Numbered from the stretch's first letter, positions 7,878 through 17,696 are shown. The stretch is DNA of 64,000 nucleotides from Nostoc sp. CHAB 5836 (GCF_020829445.1 NZ_JAIVFV010000011.1:1-64000); one strand, 5' to 3'. Numbers and translations: made by a program. Notes: a model not told the origin generated them from the letters alone.

Positions 7878-9101
7878 ATGCCTAGCCTCAAACTATCGCC
7901 TAATGGACTAGAAATCGTTAAACAAGCTCGTCAGGAAAAAGGTTGGACAATTGATAATCCACGCTTTTTAGAACAAGCGAGTCAAATTCTCGAACCTGGG
8001 CGTGACTGGGAAAATGAAGAAGTGTTTGCTGCGGGTATATCTTTATCAACATGGAAACGATTTCTCAAAGGTAATGCCATTGATGCTTCTGTATTCAAAG
8101 CCTTTTGTGAAGTTTTGAGTTTGAATTGGCAAGACTTGCTCGAACGTCCGGTTAACTGGTCTCTATCTGGTACAACCCAAGTCCCAAATATTCCTTTGTT
8201 TTTTGGGCGGCGTTACGAGCTGGCGATACTCACCCAGGCAATTGAGCAAGGAACGCGACTGATTGCAATTACAGGGATGGGTGGTATGGGCAAAACGGCT
8301 CTAGCAGCAAAACTTGCCACAGCTTCTAAATCGAGTTTTGAGCAAACTCTGTGGTTTGGGTTTCATCTGACTCCCCCAACAAGAGACTCACTTCCGTCTT
8401 TACCAGCAAAAACTCTGTTAGTTTTTGATGGTTGGGATCGGATTTTGGGTGGCGATGCCAAGGTTGGGCGACGCCAACGCGGGGGAGAATATCGTTTAGA
8501 ATACGAATCCTATGCTGTTTTTCTGCGATCGGTAGTGCAAACGAATCATTCGAGTTGCGTAATTTTGACCAGTCGAGAACAACCAGAGGGATTAAATATC
8601 TTGAGTGGGAATGGTGCAGTTATTTTCCCACTCGGTGGATTGATGGAAGGTGCAATTGAACTTTTGCAGCATCATCAACTGATCTTTGATGCCCAGCAGT
8701 GGGTTGCCCTGGTAAATCAGTATGGTGGCAATCCGTTATTTTTGAACATGGCAGCAAATTTTATTCGGGAATTATTTGCTGGGGATGTGGGAGAGTTTTT
8801 AGCCTCTGGAACTTTAGTTACTGGTGAATTTGAGCCACTAGTGGCGCAATGGTTGAAGGAGATTTCGATGCTGGAACAAACCCTAATCAAGTGTTTAGCT
8901 ACACAAACGCAGGGCTTGACTCGTGAAGAAATACTATTACACCTTGGGAATCGTCCTTCAAATGGAGATATTTTGGCTGCGCTTTTATCCTTAAAGCGTA
9001 GAGCATTAGTAGAAACCACCAACGACGGGAATCAGGAACGCTTTTTTTTACAACCAGTGATACTTAAATGCGTAGATCGGTTGTTTAGCTCCCAACAGTA
9101 G
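7878..9101 (+). CDS. NB-ARC/STAND-type ATPase with N-terminal helical domain
   Basis: A 407-aa protein with two parts. Residues about 1-95 form a helical, HTH-like domain (SLSTWKRFLKGNAIDASVFK) seen at the N-terminus of many cyanobacterial NTPase-WD40 proteins. Residues about 105-400 are a STAND/NB-ARC ATPase with P-loop GMGGMGKT (133-140), Walker B LLVFDGWD (about 181-188) and a GGNPLFLNMAA motif typical of the winged-helix junction. Most relatives continue into WD40, TPR or pentapeptide sensor repeats; this one stops after the ATPase, so it is either a minimal form or has lost its sensor. STAND ATPases act as signalling or defence switches, but nothing here shows which. The convergent neighbour is a sensor kinase. 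Confidence 0.8.
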   Translation: MPSLKLSPNGLEIVKQARQEKGWTIDNPRFLEQASQILEPGRDWENEEVFAAGISLSTWKRFLKGNAIDASVFKAFCEVLSLNWQDLLERPVNWSLSGTTQVPNIPLFFGRRYELAILTQAIEQGTRLIAITGMGGMGKTALAAKLATASKSSFEQTLWFGFHLTPPTRDSLPSLPAKTLLVFDGWDRILGGDAKVGRRQRGGEYRLEYESYAVFLRSVVQTNHSSCVILTSREQPEGLNILSGNGAVIFPLGGLMEGAIELLQHHQLIFDAQQWVALVNQYGGNPLFLNMAANFIRELFAGDVGEFLASGTLVTGEFEPLVAQWLKEISMLEQTLIKCLATQTQGLTREEILLHLGNRPSNGDILAALLSLKRRALVETTNDGNQERFFLQPVILKCVDRLFSSQQ

Positions 9102-9120
9102 TAGCCAAACTGATTTAACC

Positions 9121-11433
9121 CTAATTACATACCATAGGCCGATCGCTCGGTATAAACACAAAACCAATGGAATTACAATCGCGGCGGACTGTAACGATCG
9201 CAATTGTGGTATTGTGGCGATCGCCCCCCTTAAATTGAATGACTCCCGTTGCTCCTTTCACGAAGAATTCAGGCATTGCAAGTGTTTTCTGAATGCCGAT
9301 GCGGGTGGGATTTTCCTTCAAGGCTTTGCTTAATACCAATACTGCATCGTAGCTAGTGGCGGTTCGCCAGGTAATATCAGTTGGATCGATTTTCCAGAGG
9401 GTTTGAGCTTGTCGTACAAACTCAGATTTAATATGGTTTAGGGGATGCCATGGGATCGCAAATACTAGGCGTTGGATTTGCTGTGGCGAGAAACCTATAT
9501 CTGATTTGAGTAAGTCAGAAGTGTAAAGAGTATTACCCGCAAAAATCCAAGATTGGTTGACATTCGACTGAATTACTTTTTTAGCATTGGGAATCGCATT
9601 ATACAATCCTACTCCTGGATCTGGGATGAGGACAATCACCGTTGCACCTTGGGTCTTTGCTTGATTTAATGGGATTTCAGCATTAAAGCTAAAGCTATCA
9701 CTGGCGAGATTGAAGGCTGGTTGGTCGTCGAGAACATGACGCCCAAAGGCTTTAGTCGCCTCTCGAAACGCCTTAGATAGAGATTCAGCATATTCACTAT
9801 CCTTGCTGTAAAAAATAGCAACTTTGCTTTGTCGTAGTCGGGAGAATGCGTAGCTTGCCATTTCTTTGGCGGTAACGGTAGCGCTGGGGACAGTACGGAA
9901 GAAAAAAGGACTCTTGAGATTATCTGAGGTACTGGTTGCAGAAATTAAAACTACCCCTGCTTGGGTATAAATTGATAGGGCTTGTTTGGTGGCTTCGCTG
10001 CTGTTATGACCCAAAACAGCCAGCAAATCTGGATATTTCACCAACTTTTGGGGAATTTTGCTATCCTTACTATTTCTATCATCAGCGATAATCATCCGTA
10101 AGGGTTGACCCTTTTTTAATGCCTCAGTCTGAGCTTGAGCAGCACCCCTGAGTACTTCTAGACCTGTGGTAATACGACGTTGCAGGGGAACTGCAACAGC
10201 GATCGTGCGAATCAGCGCTGCTGGAAATTGCATTTGAATTTTGGCGTTGTTGAGGTAAATTAAAGTTTCTGGATCTGACTCCTGATTGAAAGCAGTTTCA
10301 AATAGATCCTTAGCTGCTAAAAAATTTTTGATGCCATACTGTTCAATAGCTAATTGTTTTGCTGGTGGTGGCTGATCATTTACCCAAAAGCTTGCAGGAA
10401 TTAGGCTTTCTTCACCACAACTGAGATGATCGTCTGGGATATAATCGCAAGTCTGAGGCAATGTTATCTTTTCATAAACCCCATTATCACCGACGAACAG
10501 CAAAACAGCACAAGCTGCACTCAGTAATAATTTTTGCCATTGCACCAAAGAATATTTATCAATATTCTCAATCTTTTCTAGAATGGCTTGAGTTGTTGGC
10601 GGACGTTTCTGTGGATGATAATTCGTCATCGCCTGAATCAGATCAATAAATTTTTGAGGGGTTTGTTGATCCTGAATGTACCTAAACCAATGGGGTAAAT
10701 CTTGACGGCGATCGCCAGATGGATCAATACCTGTGATTAAATAGATAAAAGTTCGACCAAGAGCGTAGAAATCCGACTGGAGAACAGCGTGTCCCTCAAG
10801 TTGCTCAGGAGCAGTATATCCAACAGAATGAATCCCTGTTACTGCCTTGCCATTGACAATAGTTTGCGACAAATTACGCGCCGTACCAAAATCAATTAAA
10901 ATTAATTTTCCATCAGGACGGAGCATAATATTTGACGGCTTGATATCTCGATGAAAATAGCCACTGTTCTGCACAAATTGCAAAATCTGCGTCAATTGTT
11001 TTAGCCAATCTAATGCTGTTTTATGTGATGTTAAGTATTTATGGTGATCAAGCCAATTCTGTAAATCTTCACCCTCGACTTTCTCCATTACAAAACAGCG
11101 CAATTGGCGGCCTGTATTCAAAACTAAAGGAAATAGCATTTCACCAGCAGGTAAACCAGGATGCTGCAAACTTGTTAAAATTAATGCTTCTTGCTCAAAT
11201 AATCGCAGTAAATCCGGTGTAATTTCCTTGAGAGACTTGAGAACCTTCGGCTGATCTAGATTAACTAAATCTTCAATTTCAAATACTTCTGTATAGCAAC
11301 ATCTATCAACTTGCAGAGGATGCTGAATTCGGTAACGATTTTGCAGTATAAGTGGTGTTTTACAGTTTTTACATACTGCACAATTATCTGGATTTTCTCG
11401 TTGCGAACAATCTGGATTAATGCAGTACGTCAT
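9121..11433 (-). CDS. Membrane Ser/Thr protein kinase fused to a periplasmic-binding-protein receptor domain
   Basis: A 770-aa fusion. Residues 4-24 hold a four-cysteine zinc ribbon. The kinase domain (about 33-290) has HRDIKPSN at 161-168 and DFG at 181-183, but the glycine-rich loop is poor: LQVDRCCYTEV replaces the usual GxGxxG, so ATP binding may be altered. One hydrophobic segment (about 300-316) is followed by a short linker. About residues 400-760 resemble type-1 periplasmic (Leu/Ile/Val) binding proteins, with phrases such as VLISATSTSDNLKSPFFFRTVP and TSYDAVLVLSKAL. The topology suggests an extracytoplasmic ligand sensor driving a cytoplasmic kinase. Ligand and substrate are unknown. 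It ends 20 bp from the convergent NB-ARC gene. Confidence 0.88.
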   Translation of the reverse strand: MTYCINPDCSQRENPDNCAVCKNCKTPLILQNRYRIQHPLQVDRCCYTEVFEIEDLVNLDQPKVLKSLKEITPDLLRLFEQEALILTSLQHPGLPAGEMLFPLVLNTGRQLRCFVMEKVEGEDLQNWLDHHKYLTSHKTALDWLKQLTQILQFVQNSGYFHRDIKPSNIMLRPDGKLILIDFGTARNLSQTIVNGKAVTGIHSVGYTAPEQLEGHAVLQSDFYALGRTFIYLITGIDPSGDRRQDLPHWFRYIQDQQTPQKFIDLIQAMTNYHPQKRPPTTQAILEKIENIDKYSLVQWQKLLLSAACAVLLFVGDNGVYEKITLPQTCDYIPDDHLSCGEESLIPASFWVNDQPPPAKQLAIEQYGIKNFLAAKDLFETAFNQESDPETLIYLNNAKIQMQFPAALIRTIAVAVPLQRRITTGLEVLRGAAQAQTEALKKGQPLRMIIADDRNSKDSKIPQKLVKYPDLLAVLGHNSSEATKQALSIYTQAGVVLISATSTSDNLKSPFFFRTVPSATVTAKEMASYAFSRLRQSKVAIFYSKDSEYAESLSKAFREATKAFGRHVLDDQPAFNLASDSFSFNAEIPLNQAKTQGATVIVLIPDPGVGLYNAIPNAKKVIQSNVNQSWIFAGNTLYTSDLLKSDIGFSPQQIQRLVFAIPWHPLNHIKSEFVRQAQTLWKIDPTDITWRTATSYDAVLVLSKALKENPTRIGIQKTLAMPEFFVKGATGVIQFKGGDRHNTTIAIVTVRRDCNSIGFVFIPSDRPMVCN

Positions 11434-12519
11434 AAGCTCAGTCTGATAGCTAAAGAAGTATTGTACCTGTGAATTTCACTGCAAAAAATAAATTAGCCCA
11501 AATTATTTGTAGTAGGAAATTTAGAGCTAGATACCCAAACATGGGATGTTTTTTTAACTGAAAGTCCTTTAGAAATGTGACTTCTTGAAGAAGTCGGGAA
11601 TCTGGGGAGCAATTTTTGCTTAACCCTTTTCTATCACCATGAGGAGAGAATAACCTAAAATTTTTACAGCATAAGGGTTTTAGCGAAAATCTTCAGTTCA
11701 GCCATTCTGTTAGGAAATAAACGCTGAAGTTGCCGCTCTGACTACAGTTGGAAATTAGCTTTTATTTTTCTTCTTTAAGAGTAATTGAACATGGTTAAGA
11801 TATGTGACATTTTACTATATAGGAATCATATTTGATTTCTGAAAAAATCTAAGTATTTGTAGGGTGTGTTAGACGAAAGTACGGCACTAAAAGCTTGAGA
11901 TGGTGCGTTACGGCTTACGCCTAACACACCCTACGTATATTTCAAAAATCAAATACTAGTCCTATAGCCATTGTACAACTACGGACAATAAAAAAGTTCA
12001 ACACTAGGTTGGAAACCGCTATTAAAATAATTCGTAATACCTCTCTTCGAGACGCTCCGCGAACGACTTACTTCGACTACGCGCTTGGTGAGTTTACGGT
12101 GAGCATCTCGACTGCGCTCGATGGCGTAGCCTAAGAAGAGATGGAAGCGCAGTCGAACTGCGTAGTCGAACGCGAGTGCCTCTCGTAGAGAAGGGCAGTA
12201 CAAGTTCGTAATTCGTAATTAAATATTATTTTAGATATTGCGATAACACAAAACAATACAATTATGCTTTATGTCTAAAGAAATAATGCCAAATTCAGAT
12301 TGCTATGCCTAAAACTCCTGTAGAGACAAAGCACTAGCTCTCAAGTAATATATCTAAGGATATAACTAAAAGAGGTAATTTTATGAGAATTCCATCTGTA
12401 GGCTCACGCAACAGAAACTAAAAAAGTTGATACTAAAAAATAACTTTACCCAGGCTGAAACCTGGTTGTTAGCAAGAATTACAGTCCAGAAAAAGCAAAG
12501 AGAGAAAAGAGTACAAATA
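11434..12519. other. Repeat-filled spacer of 1.1 kb
   Basis: I see no gene. The spacer contains a palindromic element at 11,817-11,966. It also holds a long inverted-repeat unit about 12,030-12,206, which carries the TTCGACTACGCGCTTGGTGAGTT motif also found at 477-590. The final 150 bp precede the PPOX gene and include AAGAGGTAATTTTATGAG, a possible ribosome site and start of a very short frame I could not support as a gene. Confidence 0.6.
11817..11966. repeat. Nested palindromic element with GTAGGGTGTGTTAG core
   Basis: The outer arms (TATAGGA...TATTTGATTT and AAATCAAATA...TCCTATA) are imperfect inverted repeats. The inner arms GTAGGGTGTGTTAG and CTAACACACCCTAC are perfect. The inner GGGTGTGTTA motif recurs near 33,936 and 40,140, where it appears with a shorter palindrome. 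This is a common style of cyanobacterial extragenic repeat. Confidence 0.7.
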
Positions 12520-12963
12520 ATGGCAACTTCTACAGACCGTGATCAATATATTCAAAAACTGCGTGAACTAATCAAAGATATTGATTATGGTATGTTTACC
12601 ACAGTTGATGATGATGGCAGTTTGCATAGTTACCCTATGTCAAAGAGTGGCGAGATTAACTCTGATGGTATACTCTGGTTCTTTACTTATACTGGTTCCC
12701 ATAAGGTAACTGAAATTGAACACCATGAGCAGGTCAATATTAGTTTCTCGTCGGTCGAACAGCAGCGATACGTATCTATTTCAGGAACAACACAACTCGT
12801 AAAAGACCGCAACAAAATGCGAGAGCTATGGAAGCCGGAACTCCAAACTTGGTTTCCTAAAGGATTGGACGAACCCGATATTGCTTTGCTGAAAGTGAAT
12901 ATTAACCAAGTTAATTATTGGGATAGTGTATCGAGTTTTAAGCCACAAACAATTAGTTTTTGA
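12520..12963 (+). CDS. Pyridoxamine-5'-phosphate-oxidase-like flavoprotein (general stress protein 26 type)
   Basis: A 147-aa split-barrel protein of the PPOX/GSP26 type, a family that binds FMN or F420 and often acts in stress responses, with reactions mostly unassigned. Visible signatures are the N-terminal helix RDQYIQKLRELIKDIDYGMFTTVDDDGSLHS, the strand pair WFFTYTGSHKVTEIEHHEQVNISF, and a C-terminal KVNINQVNYWD. An in-frame frame extends upstream to 12,427, but ATG 12,520 fits the family N-terminus and removes a lysine-rich non-homologous leader. No operon partner is visible. Confidence 0.82.
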   Translation: MATSTDRDQYIQKLRELIKDIDYGMFTTVDDDGSLHSYPMSKSGEINSDGILWFFTYTGSHKVTEIEHHEQVNISFSSVEQQRYVSISGTTQLVKDRNKMRELWKPELQTWFPKGLDEPDIALLKVNINQVNYWDSVSSFKPQTISF

Positions 12964-13034
12964 CACCAACGACGAGACAAGATTTTTTTGATGACGAAAG
13001 TTTGCGCTCACGGACGCGATCGCAAAGTGGCAAT

Positions 13035-13120
13035 AGACATCTGGTGAAATTAAATATGCGTTACCCAGAACCCTTGTAGAGACGTAGCACTGCTACGTCT
13101 CTACAATTCTTTTTCAGTCC
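13035..13120. repeat. AGACATCT...CCCTTGTAGAGACGTAGC repeat, partial
   Basis: A copy of a family with ends AGACATCTCC/GGAGATGTCT and an inner palindrome GTAGAGACGTAGCANTGCTACGTCTCTAC. Full copies are at 20,513-20,602 and 33,708-33,799, and an inverted partial copy at about 61,127-61,196. The right terminus of this copy is degenerate. The inner palindrome could act as the transcription terminator of the PPOX gene or panB. Confidence 0.7.
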
Positions 13121-13165
13121 TATATCTAATGCAGGCAAAAAAAAGAATTCAGAATTAATTCTTTT

Positions 13166-13936
13166 TCAAGGAAACTTCCGTTCTCGCACTTCCACGGCAT
13201 AATTTTGCACAGCTTTGGTAATCGTCTGGCGCAAATTTGTATAAACTTTGGCAAATGGCGGATGCTTCTCTGCAAGTCCCAGGACATCTGAGGTTACTAA
13301 AACCTGTCCATCGCAGTCAGGCCCTGCACCGATGCCAATTGTCGGAATACTTAATTTTTGTGAAATCTGCATTGCCAAATCTGCGGGTATATGCTCTAAC
13401 ACTAGAGAAAATACACCCGCTTGTTCGAGAGCGATCGCTTCAAGTAAAATCCTCTCACTGGCCTCTTGGCTCTTCCCCTGTTGTCGTAAACCCAGTTGAT
13501 GTACCGATTGCGGTGTCAAACCCACATGACCCATAACCGGAATTCCGGCTTGTACTAAACGAGCCACAGTTTCGGCGATCGCTGGATAGCCACCTTCCAA
13601 TTTTACTGCTTGAGCGCCCGTTTCCTTTAGTACCCGCCCAGCTGAGTGCATGGCTTGTTGAAGACTTTCTTGATACGTCAAAAATGGTAAATCTACAACT
13701 ACTAATGCGCGTTTAACCCCACGGCGCACAGACTTGGCATGATATATCATCTCATCCAAAGTTATTGGCAGTGTTGTTTCATACCCTAGAACTACTGCCA
13801 TAGAGTCACCCACGAGGATTAAGTCTACACCAGCTGCGTCGAGGAGTTGAGCGATCGCATAATCCCAGGCGGTCAACGCGACAATTGAACGTCCTTGTTG
13901 TTTCCATTGAATTAATTGCTGGGTAGTGATTGCCAT
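13166..13936 (-). CDS. panB: 3-methyl-2-oxobutanoate hydroxymethyltransferase (ketopantoate hydroxymethyltransferase)
   Basis: PanB transfers a hydroxymethyl group from 5,10-methylene-tetrahydrofolate to 2-oxoisovalerate, the first committed step of pantothenate and CoA synthesis. The 256-aa protein shows the family signatures [29 protein letters not shown] near the N-terminus, the metal-ligand region GDSM, VKLEGG around residue 112, and [19 protein letters not shown]. These are normal for an (alpha/beta)8 barrel of this family, and length is typical. It lies alone, followed by a repeat and preceded by tandem GGAGTTAGGAGTT sequence. No other pan gene is in the window. Confidence 0.96.
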   Translation of the reverse strand: MAITTQQLIQWKQQGRSIVALTAWDYAIAQLLDAAGVDLILVGDSMAVVLGYETTLPITLDEMIYHAKSVRRGVKRALVVVDLPFLTYQESLQQAMHSAGRVLKETGAQAVKLEGGYPAIAETVARLVQAGIPVMGHVGLTPQSVHQLGLRQQGKSQEASERILLEAIALEQAGVFSLVLEHIPADLAMQISQKLSIPTIGIGAGPDCDGQVLVTSDVLGLAEKHPPFAKVYTNLRQTITKAVQNYAVEVRERKFP

Positions 13937-13944
13937 TTTTCTAG

Positions 13945-14031
13945 GTGGGGAGTGGGGAGTTAGGAGTTAGGAGTTAGGAGTTAGGAGTTGGGAGTTAGGA
14001 GTTGGGAGTTGGGAGTTGGGAGTTGGGAGTT
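13945..14031. repeat. Tandem GGGAGTTAGGAGTT repeat
   Basis: A run of 7-mers of the form GGAGTTA/GGAGTTG lies just upstream of panB. Related inverted units (TAACTCC) follow at 14,180-14,230, and another array is at 17,700-17,770 between rbcL and rbcX. The facing arrays around the 14,063-14,168 element can fold back on each other. Confidence 0.75.
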
Positions 14032-14062
14032 TTGAATTTAAAAAATTCTTTAACTTATAACT

Positions 14063-14168
14063 CAATACAGTTCAGTTAAGCATTTCCTCCTTCTCTCTTC
14101 TCTCTGTGTTCTCTGCGCCTCTGTGGTTCGTAAAAAAAAGAGTTTCAGCCCTTTTGTGAACCGTATTG
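14063..14168. repeat. CAATAC...GTATTG repeat element
   Basis: A 106-bp member of the family also found at 6,416, 39,837 and 46,197. It starts CAATACAGTTCAG and ends GAACCGTATTG. It sits in the spacer between the convergently facing repeats downstream of the propeller gene and upstream of panB. Confidence 0.8.
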
Positions 14169-14229
14169 ACTTATAACTTATAATTCCTAACTCCTAACTT
14201 TTAACTCCTAACTTTTAACTCCTAACTTT

Positions 14230-15336
14230 TCATTTAACCGCGCGACTGAAAGCAAGATGGGGTTTTGCACTGTCGGTTTTGGGCATCAACCAAGCTAGAC
14301 CTTCACTAGTACCAATCCATAATTTATTGCCGATGTCAGGTGCAAGGGTAAGAATCCGACTAGAAGGCAGTCCAGCAACTTGTGGGTCTAACACAGCTCC
14401 TGTATTTGGATTTAATCGTAACAAACCATTGCTAGTCCCGACCCAGACACTACCATCTTTGGCAAAACGTACTGCTGTCACGTCACGCCCACGCAGGAGA
14501 GTCACAGACCGCAGTACCGCACCAGTTTTTGGGTTAATAACTAGCAAATTATTCGGCATTCCCGCCCAAATTAACCCTTCTGGACTAATAGCTAAAGCTT
14601 GTACAGTCGTCCCTGGTAAATCGGCTATCCGTTTCATAATGGCAGCACTAGCAGTATTTACCCGCACTAATCCATCAAGAGTACCAACCCACAGTTGACC
14701 TTCAGCATCTAAAGTCAGGGCGTTAGCGCTGACACCAGGCAGATTTTTTAATGTTGTCATAATCAAGCCTTGGTCGGGACTAATTAAAGCTAAACCGCTA
14801 TCGGTTCCAGTCCACAAATAACCTCGCTTGTCAACTAACAGTGACAACACCCGTTTAGAAGGCAAAAATAAATTTTGCGCAGTGATTTCGCTAGTGCGGG
14901 GGTCTACTCGGATAAGTCCCTCATAACTTCCCACCCACAGACGTCCTACTTTATCTTGGGCTAAAGCGCCAATGGCAACATTTGGTAAGCTAACACGAGA
15001 AACAATCTTGCCTGTTTTAGGATCAATCCGCGATAGTCCGCGCCAAGAACCTACCCAAAGATTGCCTGTAACATCTTCTAGTAAGTTACCGACACGATAA
15101 TCAGTTTCTGGCGAACGTTCTTGCACTCCCCGTTCATCGGGCAAAGGTTCTACTCGCGGTGGCGGTGCAGAAGGTGGGTAAGCGGGGGTTACATCAGATG
15201 AATTAATATCAGGGTTTTTTTGTGCCCATCCCATACTTGGCAAAACTATCAACCCCAGCAGAATAGAAGTAATCAATAAACTAGTACGCTTGCAAAACAA
15301 TACCACGGTGATATTCCCTTTGGAGACAGTACCCAT
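14230..15336 (-). CDS. Secreted beta-propeller protein (two-component-regulator-propeller type)
   Basis: A 368-aa protein with an N-terminal signal sequence (LLITSILLGLIVLPSMGWAQ). At least seven blades of about 40 aa follow, each with the pattern LWVGT..GL.R..P.TG, for example DVTGNLWVGSWRGLSRIDPKTGKIV and EGQLWVGTLDGLVRV. Such blades form the ligand-binding sensor propellers of hybrid two-component sensors. Here no kinase or transmembrane module follows, so the protein is a free periplasmic or secreted propeller. Function is unknown. A proline-rich linker (about residues 50-65) separates the signal from the propeller. Confidence 0.8.
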   Translation of the reverse strand: MGTVSKGNITVVLFCKRTSLLITSILLGLIVLPSMGWAQKNPDINSSDVTPAYPPSAPPPRVEPLPDERGVQERSPETDYRVGNLLEDVTGNLWVGSWRGLSRIDPKTGKIVSRVSLPNVAIGALAQDKVGRLWVGSYEGLIRVDPRTSEITAQNLFLPSKRVLSLLVDKRGYLWTGTDSGLALISPDQGLIMTTLKNLPGVSANALTLDAEGQLWVGTLDGLVRVNTASAAIMKRIADLPGTTVQALAISPEGLIWAGMPNNLLVINPKTGAVLRSVTLLRGRDVTAVRFAKDGSVWVGTSNGLLRLNPNTGAVLDPQVAGLPSSRILTLAPDIGNKLWIGTSEGLAWLMPKTDSAKPHLAFSRAVK

Positions 15337-15464
15337 AACCGTTATCTAAACTGGCCTTAGGTTAATTCCAGTGTTCCCCTACCCGATATTTTTTAAACGT
15401 CATCGGCAATTTTTCTCAAATTTAATGACAATTGGGCATGGGGCATTGGTTATTAATTCTTCTC

Positions 15465-15595
15465 ATCCCCCTCATCTCCCTCATCTCCCTCATCTCCCTC
15501 ATCCCCCTCATCCCCCTCATCCCCCTCATCCCCCACTCCCCACATCCCCCTCATCCCCCTCATCCCCCTCATCCCCCTCATCCCCCACTCCCGAC
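15465..15595. repeat. Tandem CCCTCATCC/T minisatellite
   Basis: About fourteen units of a 9-base repeat (CTCATCCCC, CTCATCTCC variants) with two CCCCACTCCC interruptions. Both strands are open through it only because the unit is a multiple of three, so the Pro/His-rich and Ile/Leu-rich frames there are not evidence for a gene. Related GGGGGAGATGAGGGAG units occur near 35,540. Confidence 0.85.
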
Positions 15596-15614
15596 AGTTA
15601 TTAATGACACTTTG

Positions 15615-15653
15615 TAAAGTATTTGTAACAAAGGGTAAAGCACTTGTAACAAA
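15615..15653 (+). promoter_or_regulatory. Paired direct repeats upstream of rbcL (candidate operator)
   Basis: Two 18-base boxes, TAAAGTATTTGTAACAAA at 15,615-15,632 and TAAAGCACTTGTAACAAA at 15,636-15,653, differ at two positions. They are offset by 21 bp, that is two helical turns, so a protein could bind both on one face. They lie about 610 bp upstream of rbcL, where Nostocales rbc promoters can lie because leaders are long. The binding protein is unknown; a LysR-type CO2-responsive regulator is a reasonable guess. Confidence 0.45.
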
Positions 15654-16262
15654 ATGTTTAAATTTTTATGTAATAACAAAATTAAATAGATAAGTTAAAA
15701 ACTTTCAAAGAATAACTTATCGAATTCTTGATATATTGTGAAACGAGTTACAAATTACGTGGTGTGCAATTCTTTTATCTTTTGGTCACCACTCTGCTAA
15801 ATCTATGTCAAGTAAATTATTTTCTGGTATCTTTTCCAACAACGGGGAAGATATAAGGAGTGTAAAGGCGGGAATGTGTGCCAGCCAGCCCAATCCCCTG
15901 AATATCCGAATTTATGGGGGAATTATCTAAATATTGCCCGTACAAGGCGGAAGTTTTGGCGAATTGAGAAGGTTTAGTTGGGTGCGAAGAAGAGGTAAAA
16001 AAGAATTTCATTTTGAGCAAGAGGGAACAGTAGAAGCGCTAGGTGGTGTACCCCTAGAAGGGGAAAACACTGGTGAGGAGGGCTACCACCGCTACCAAAG
16101 TGTCCGCCGCAAAAAAACTGCTAACCTTTGCCAAAAGCAACTCCTAACAAAAATTTTTCCTGATCTTTCCCTCCTTTAAGGGGGGCAAGAGCGAGGTGAG
16201 GGAAAGTTGCACAAAACGTGATTTGATAAGTAAAAAGAGTGATTTCAGGGAAGGATAAAATT

Positions 16263-17693
16263 ATGTCTTACGCTCAAACGAAGACTCAGAGCAAATCTGG
16301 GTATCAAGCCGGGGTTAAAGATTACAGACTAACTTATTACACACCCGATTACACACCAAAAGATACCGATCTTCTAGCGGCGTTCCGTATGACACCTCAG
16401 CCTGGTGTTCCTCCCGAAGAAGCAGGTGCGGCTGTAGCGGCTGAGTCTTCCACAGGTACCTGGACAACTGTGTGGACAGATTTGCTCACCGACCTCGATC
16501 GCTACAAAGGTCGTTGCTATGATATCGAACCAGTTCCCGGCGAAGACAACCAGTACATCTGCTACGTTGCCTATCCTTTGGACTTGTTTGAAGAAGGCTC
16601 TGTAACCAACGTATTGACCTCAATTGTCGGTAACGTATTTGGTTTCAAAGCTCTGCGGGCATTGCGTCTAGAAGACATCCGCTTTCCAGTAGCTTACATC
16701 AAAACCTTCCAAGGGCCTCCTCACGGGATCCAAGTTGAGCGCGACAAGTTAAACAAATACGGTCGTCCTTTACTGGGTTGTACCATTAAGCCCAAATTGG
16801 GTCTTTCTGCTAAGAACTACGGACGCGCTGTATACGAGTGCTTACGCGGTGGTTTGGACTTCACCAAAGATGACGAAAACATCAACTCCGCACCATTCCA
16901 AAGATGGCGCGATCGCTTCTTGTTCGTTTCCGAAGCGATCAACAAAGCCCAAGCTGAAACCGGTGAAATCAAAGGTCACTACCTCAACGTCACCGCCCCC
17001 ACCTGTGAACAAATGTTGCAACGGGCTGAGTACGCTAAAGAACTCAAGCAGCCCATCATCATGCACGACTACCTCACCGCAGGTTTCACCGCCAACACCA
17101 CCTTGGCTCGTTGGTGCCGCGATAACGGTATCTTGCTGCACATTCACCGTGCGATGCACGCTGTAATTGACCGTCAAAAGAACCACGGTATTCACTTCCG
17201 TGTATTGGCTAAAGCCCTACGTTTGTCTGGTGGCGATCACATCCACACCGGTACAGTAGTTGGTAAGTTGGAAGGTGAGCGCGGCATCACAATGGGTTTC
17301 GTTGACCTGTTGCGCGAAAACTACATTGAGCAAGACAAGTCTCGTGGTATCTACTTTACCCAAGATTGGGCTTCTCTACCTGGTGTAATGGCAGTTGCTT
17401 CTGGTGGTATCCACGTATGGCATATGCCCGCGCTGGTAGAAATCTTTGGTGATGACTCCGTACTACAATTCGGTGGTGGTACTCTGGGACACCCTTGGGG
17501 TAACGCTCCTGGTGCAACCGCTAACCGCGTCGCCTTAGAAGCCGTTGTTCAAGCTCGTAACGAAGGCCGCAACTTGGCTCGTGAAGGTAACGATATCATC
17601 CGTGAAGCTGCCAAGTGGTCTCCTGAACTGGCTGTTGCTTGCGAACTGTGGAAAGAAATCAAGTTCGAGTTTGAAGCAATGGATACCGTCTGA
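16263..17693 (+). CDS. rbcL: RuBisCO large subunit (form IB)
   Basis: Catalyses carboxylation or oxygenation of ribulose-1,5-bisphosphate in carboxysomes. The 476-aa protein shows the catalytic motifs [11 protein letters not shown] (carbamylated Lys and Mg ligands), KPKLGLS, and the loop-6 region TVVGKLEGE. The N-terminus [21 protein letters not shown] is the cyanobacterial form. I took ATG 16,263, preceded by GGGAAGGATAAAATT, rather than the upstream ATT/ATG-poor extension. It is followed by rbcX and rbcS in the usual order. Codon use is strongly biased towards highly expressed choices (GGT, CGT, AAC, TTC) compared with neighbours. Confidence 0.99.
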   Translation: MSYAQTKTQSKSGYQAGVKDYRLTYYTPDYTPKDTDLLAAFRMTPQPGVPPEEAGAAVAAESSTGTWTTVWTDLLTDLDRYKGRCYDIEPVPGEDNQYICYVAYPLDLFEEGSVTNVLTSIVGNVFGFKALRALRLEDIRFPVAYIKTFQGPPHGIQVERDKLNKYGRPLLGCTIKPKLGLSAKNYGRAVYECLRGGLDFTKDDENINSAPFQRWRDRFLFVSEAINKAQAETGEIKGHYLNVTAPTCEQMLQRAEYAKELKQPIIMHDYLTAGFTANTTLARWCRDNGILLHIHRAMHAVIDRQKNHGIHFRVLAKALRLSGGDHIHTGTVVGKLEGERGITMGFVDLLRENYIEQDKSRGIYFTQDWASLPGVMAVASGGIHVWHMPALVEIFGDDSVLQFGGGTLGHPWGNAPGATANRVALEAVVQARNEGRNLAREGNDIIREAAKWSPELAVACELWKEIKFEFEAMDTV

Positions 17694-17696
17694 TCG

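Larger units (their letters stand above)
15337..16262. other. rbcL upstream region and long leader
   Basis: No gene is supported here; the frames around 15,817-16,179 lack conserved features. The region starts with a tandem CCCTCATCC array (15,465-15,595). It then turns strongly AT-rich (15,600-15,780), where the paired TAAAGYAYTTGTAACAAA boxes lie. A leader of about 450 bp follows to the rbcL start. Long rbc leaders are usual in Nostocales. Confidence 0.6.

Noticed and set aside
15371-15617. Two overlapping plus-strand frames rich in Pro/His and Ile/Leu
   Set aside because: They are produced by the 9-base CCCTCATCC tandem repeat, which stays open in several frames. There is no ribosome site or conserved sequence.
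16842-17195. Antisense frame of 117 aa inside rbcL
   Set aside because: It is a shadow created by the strong codon bias of rbcL.
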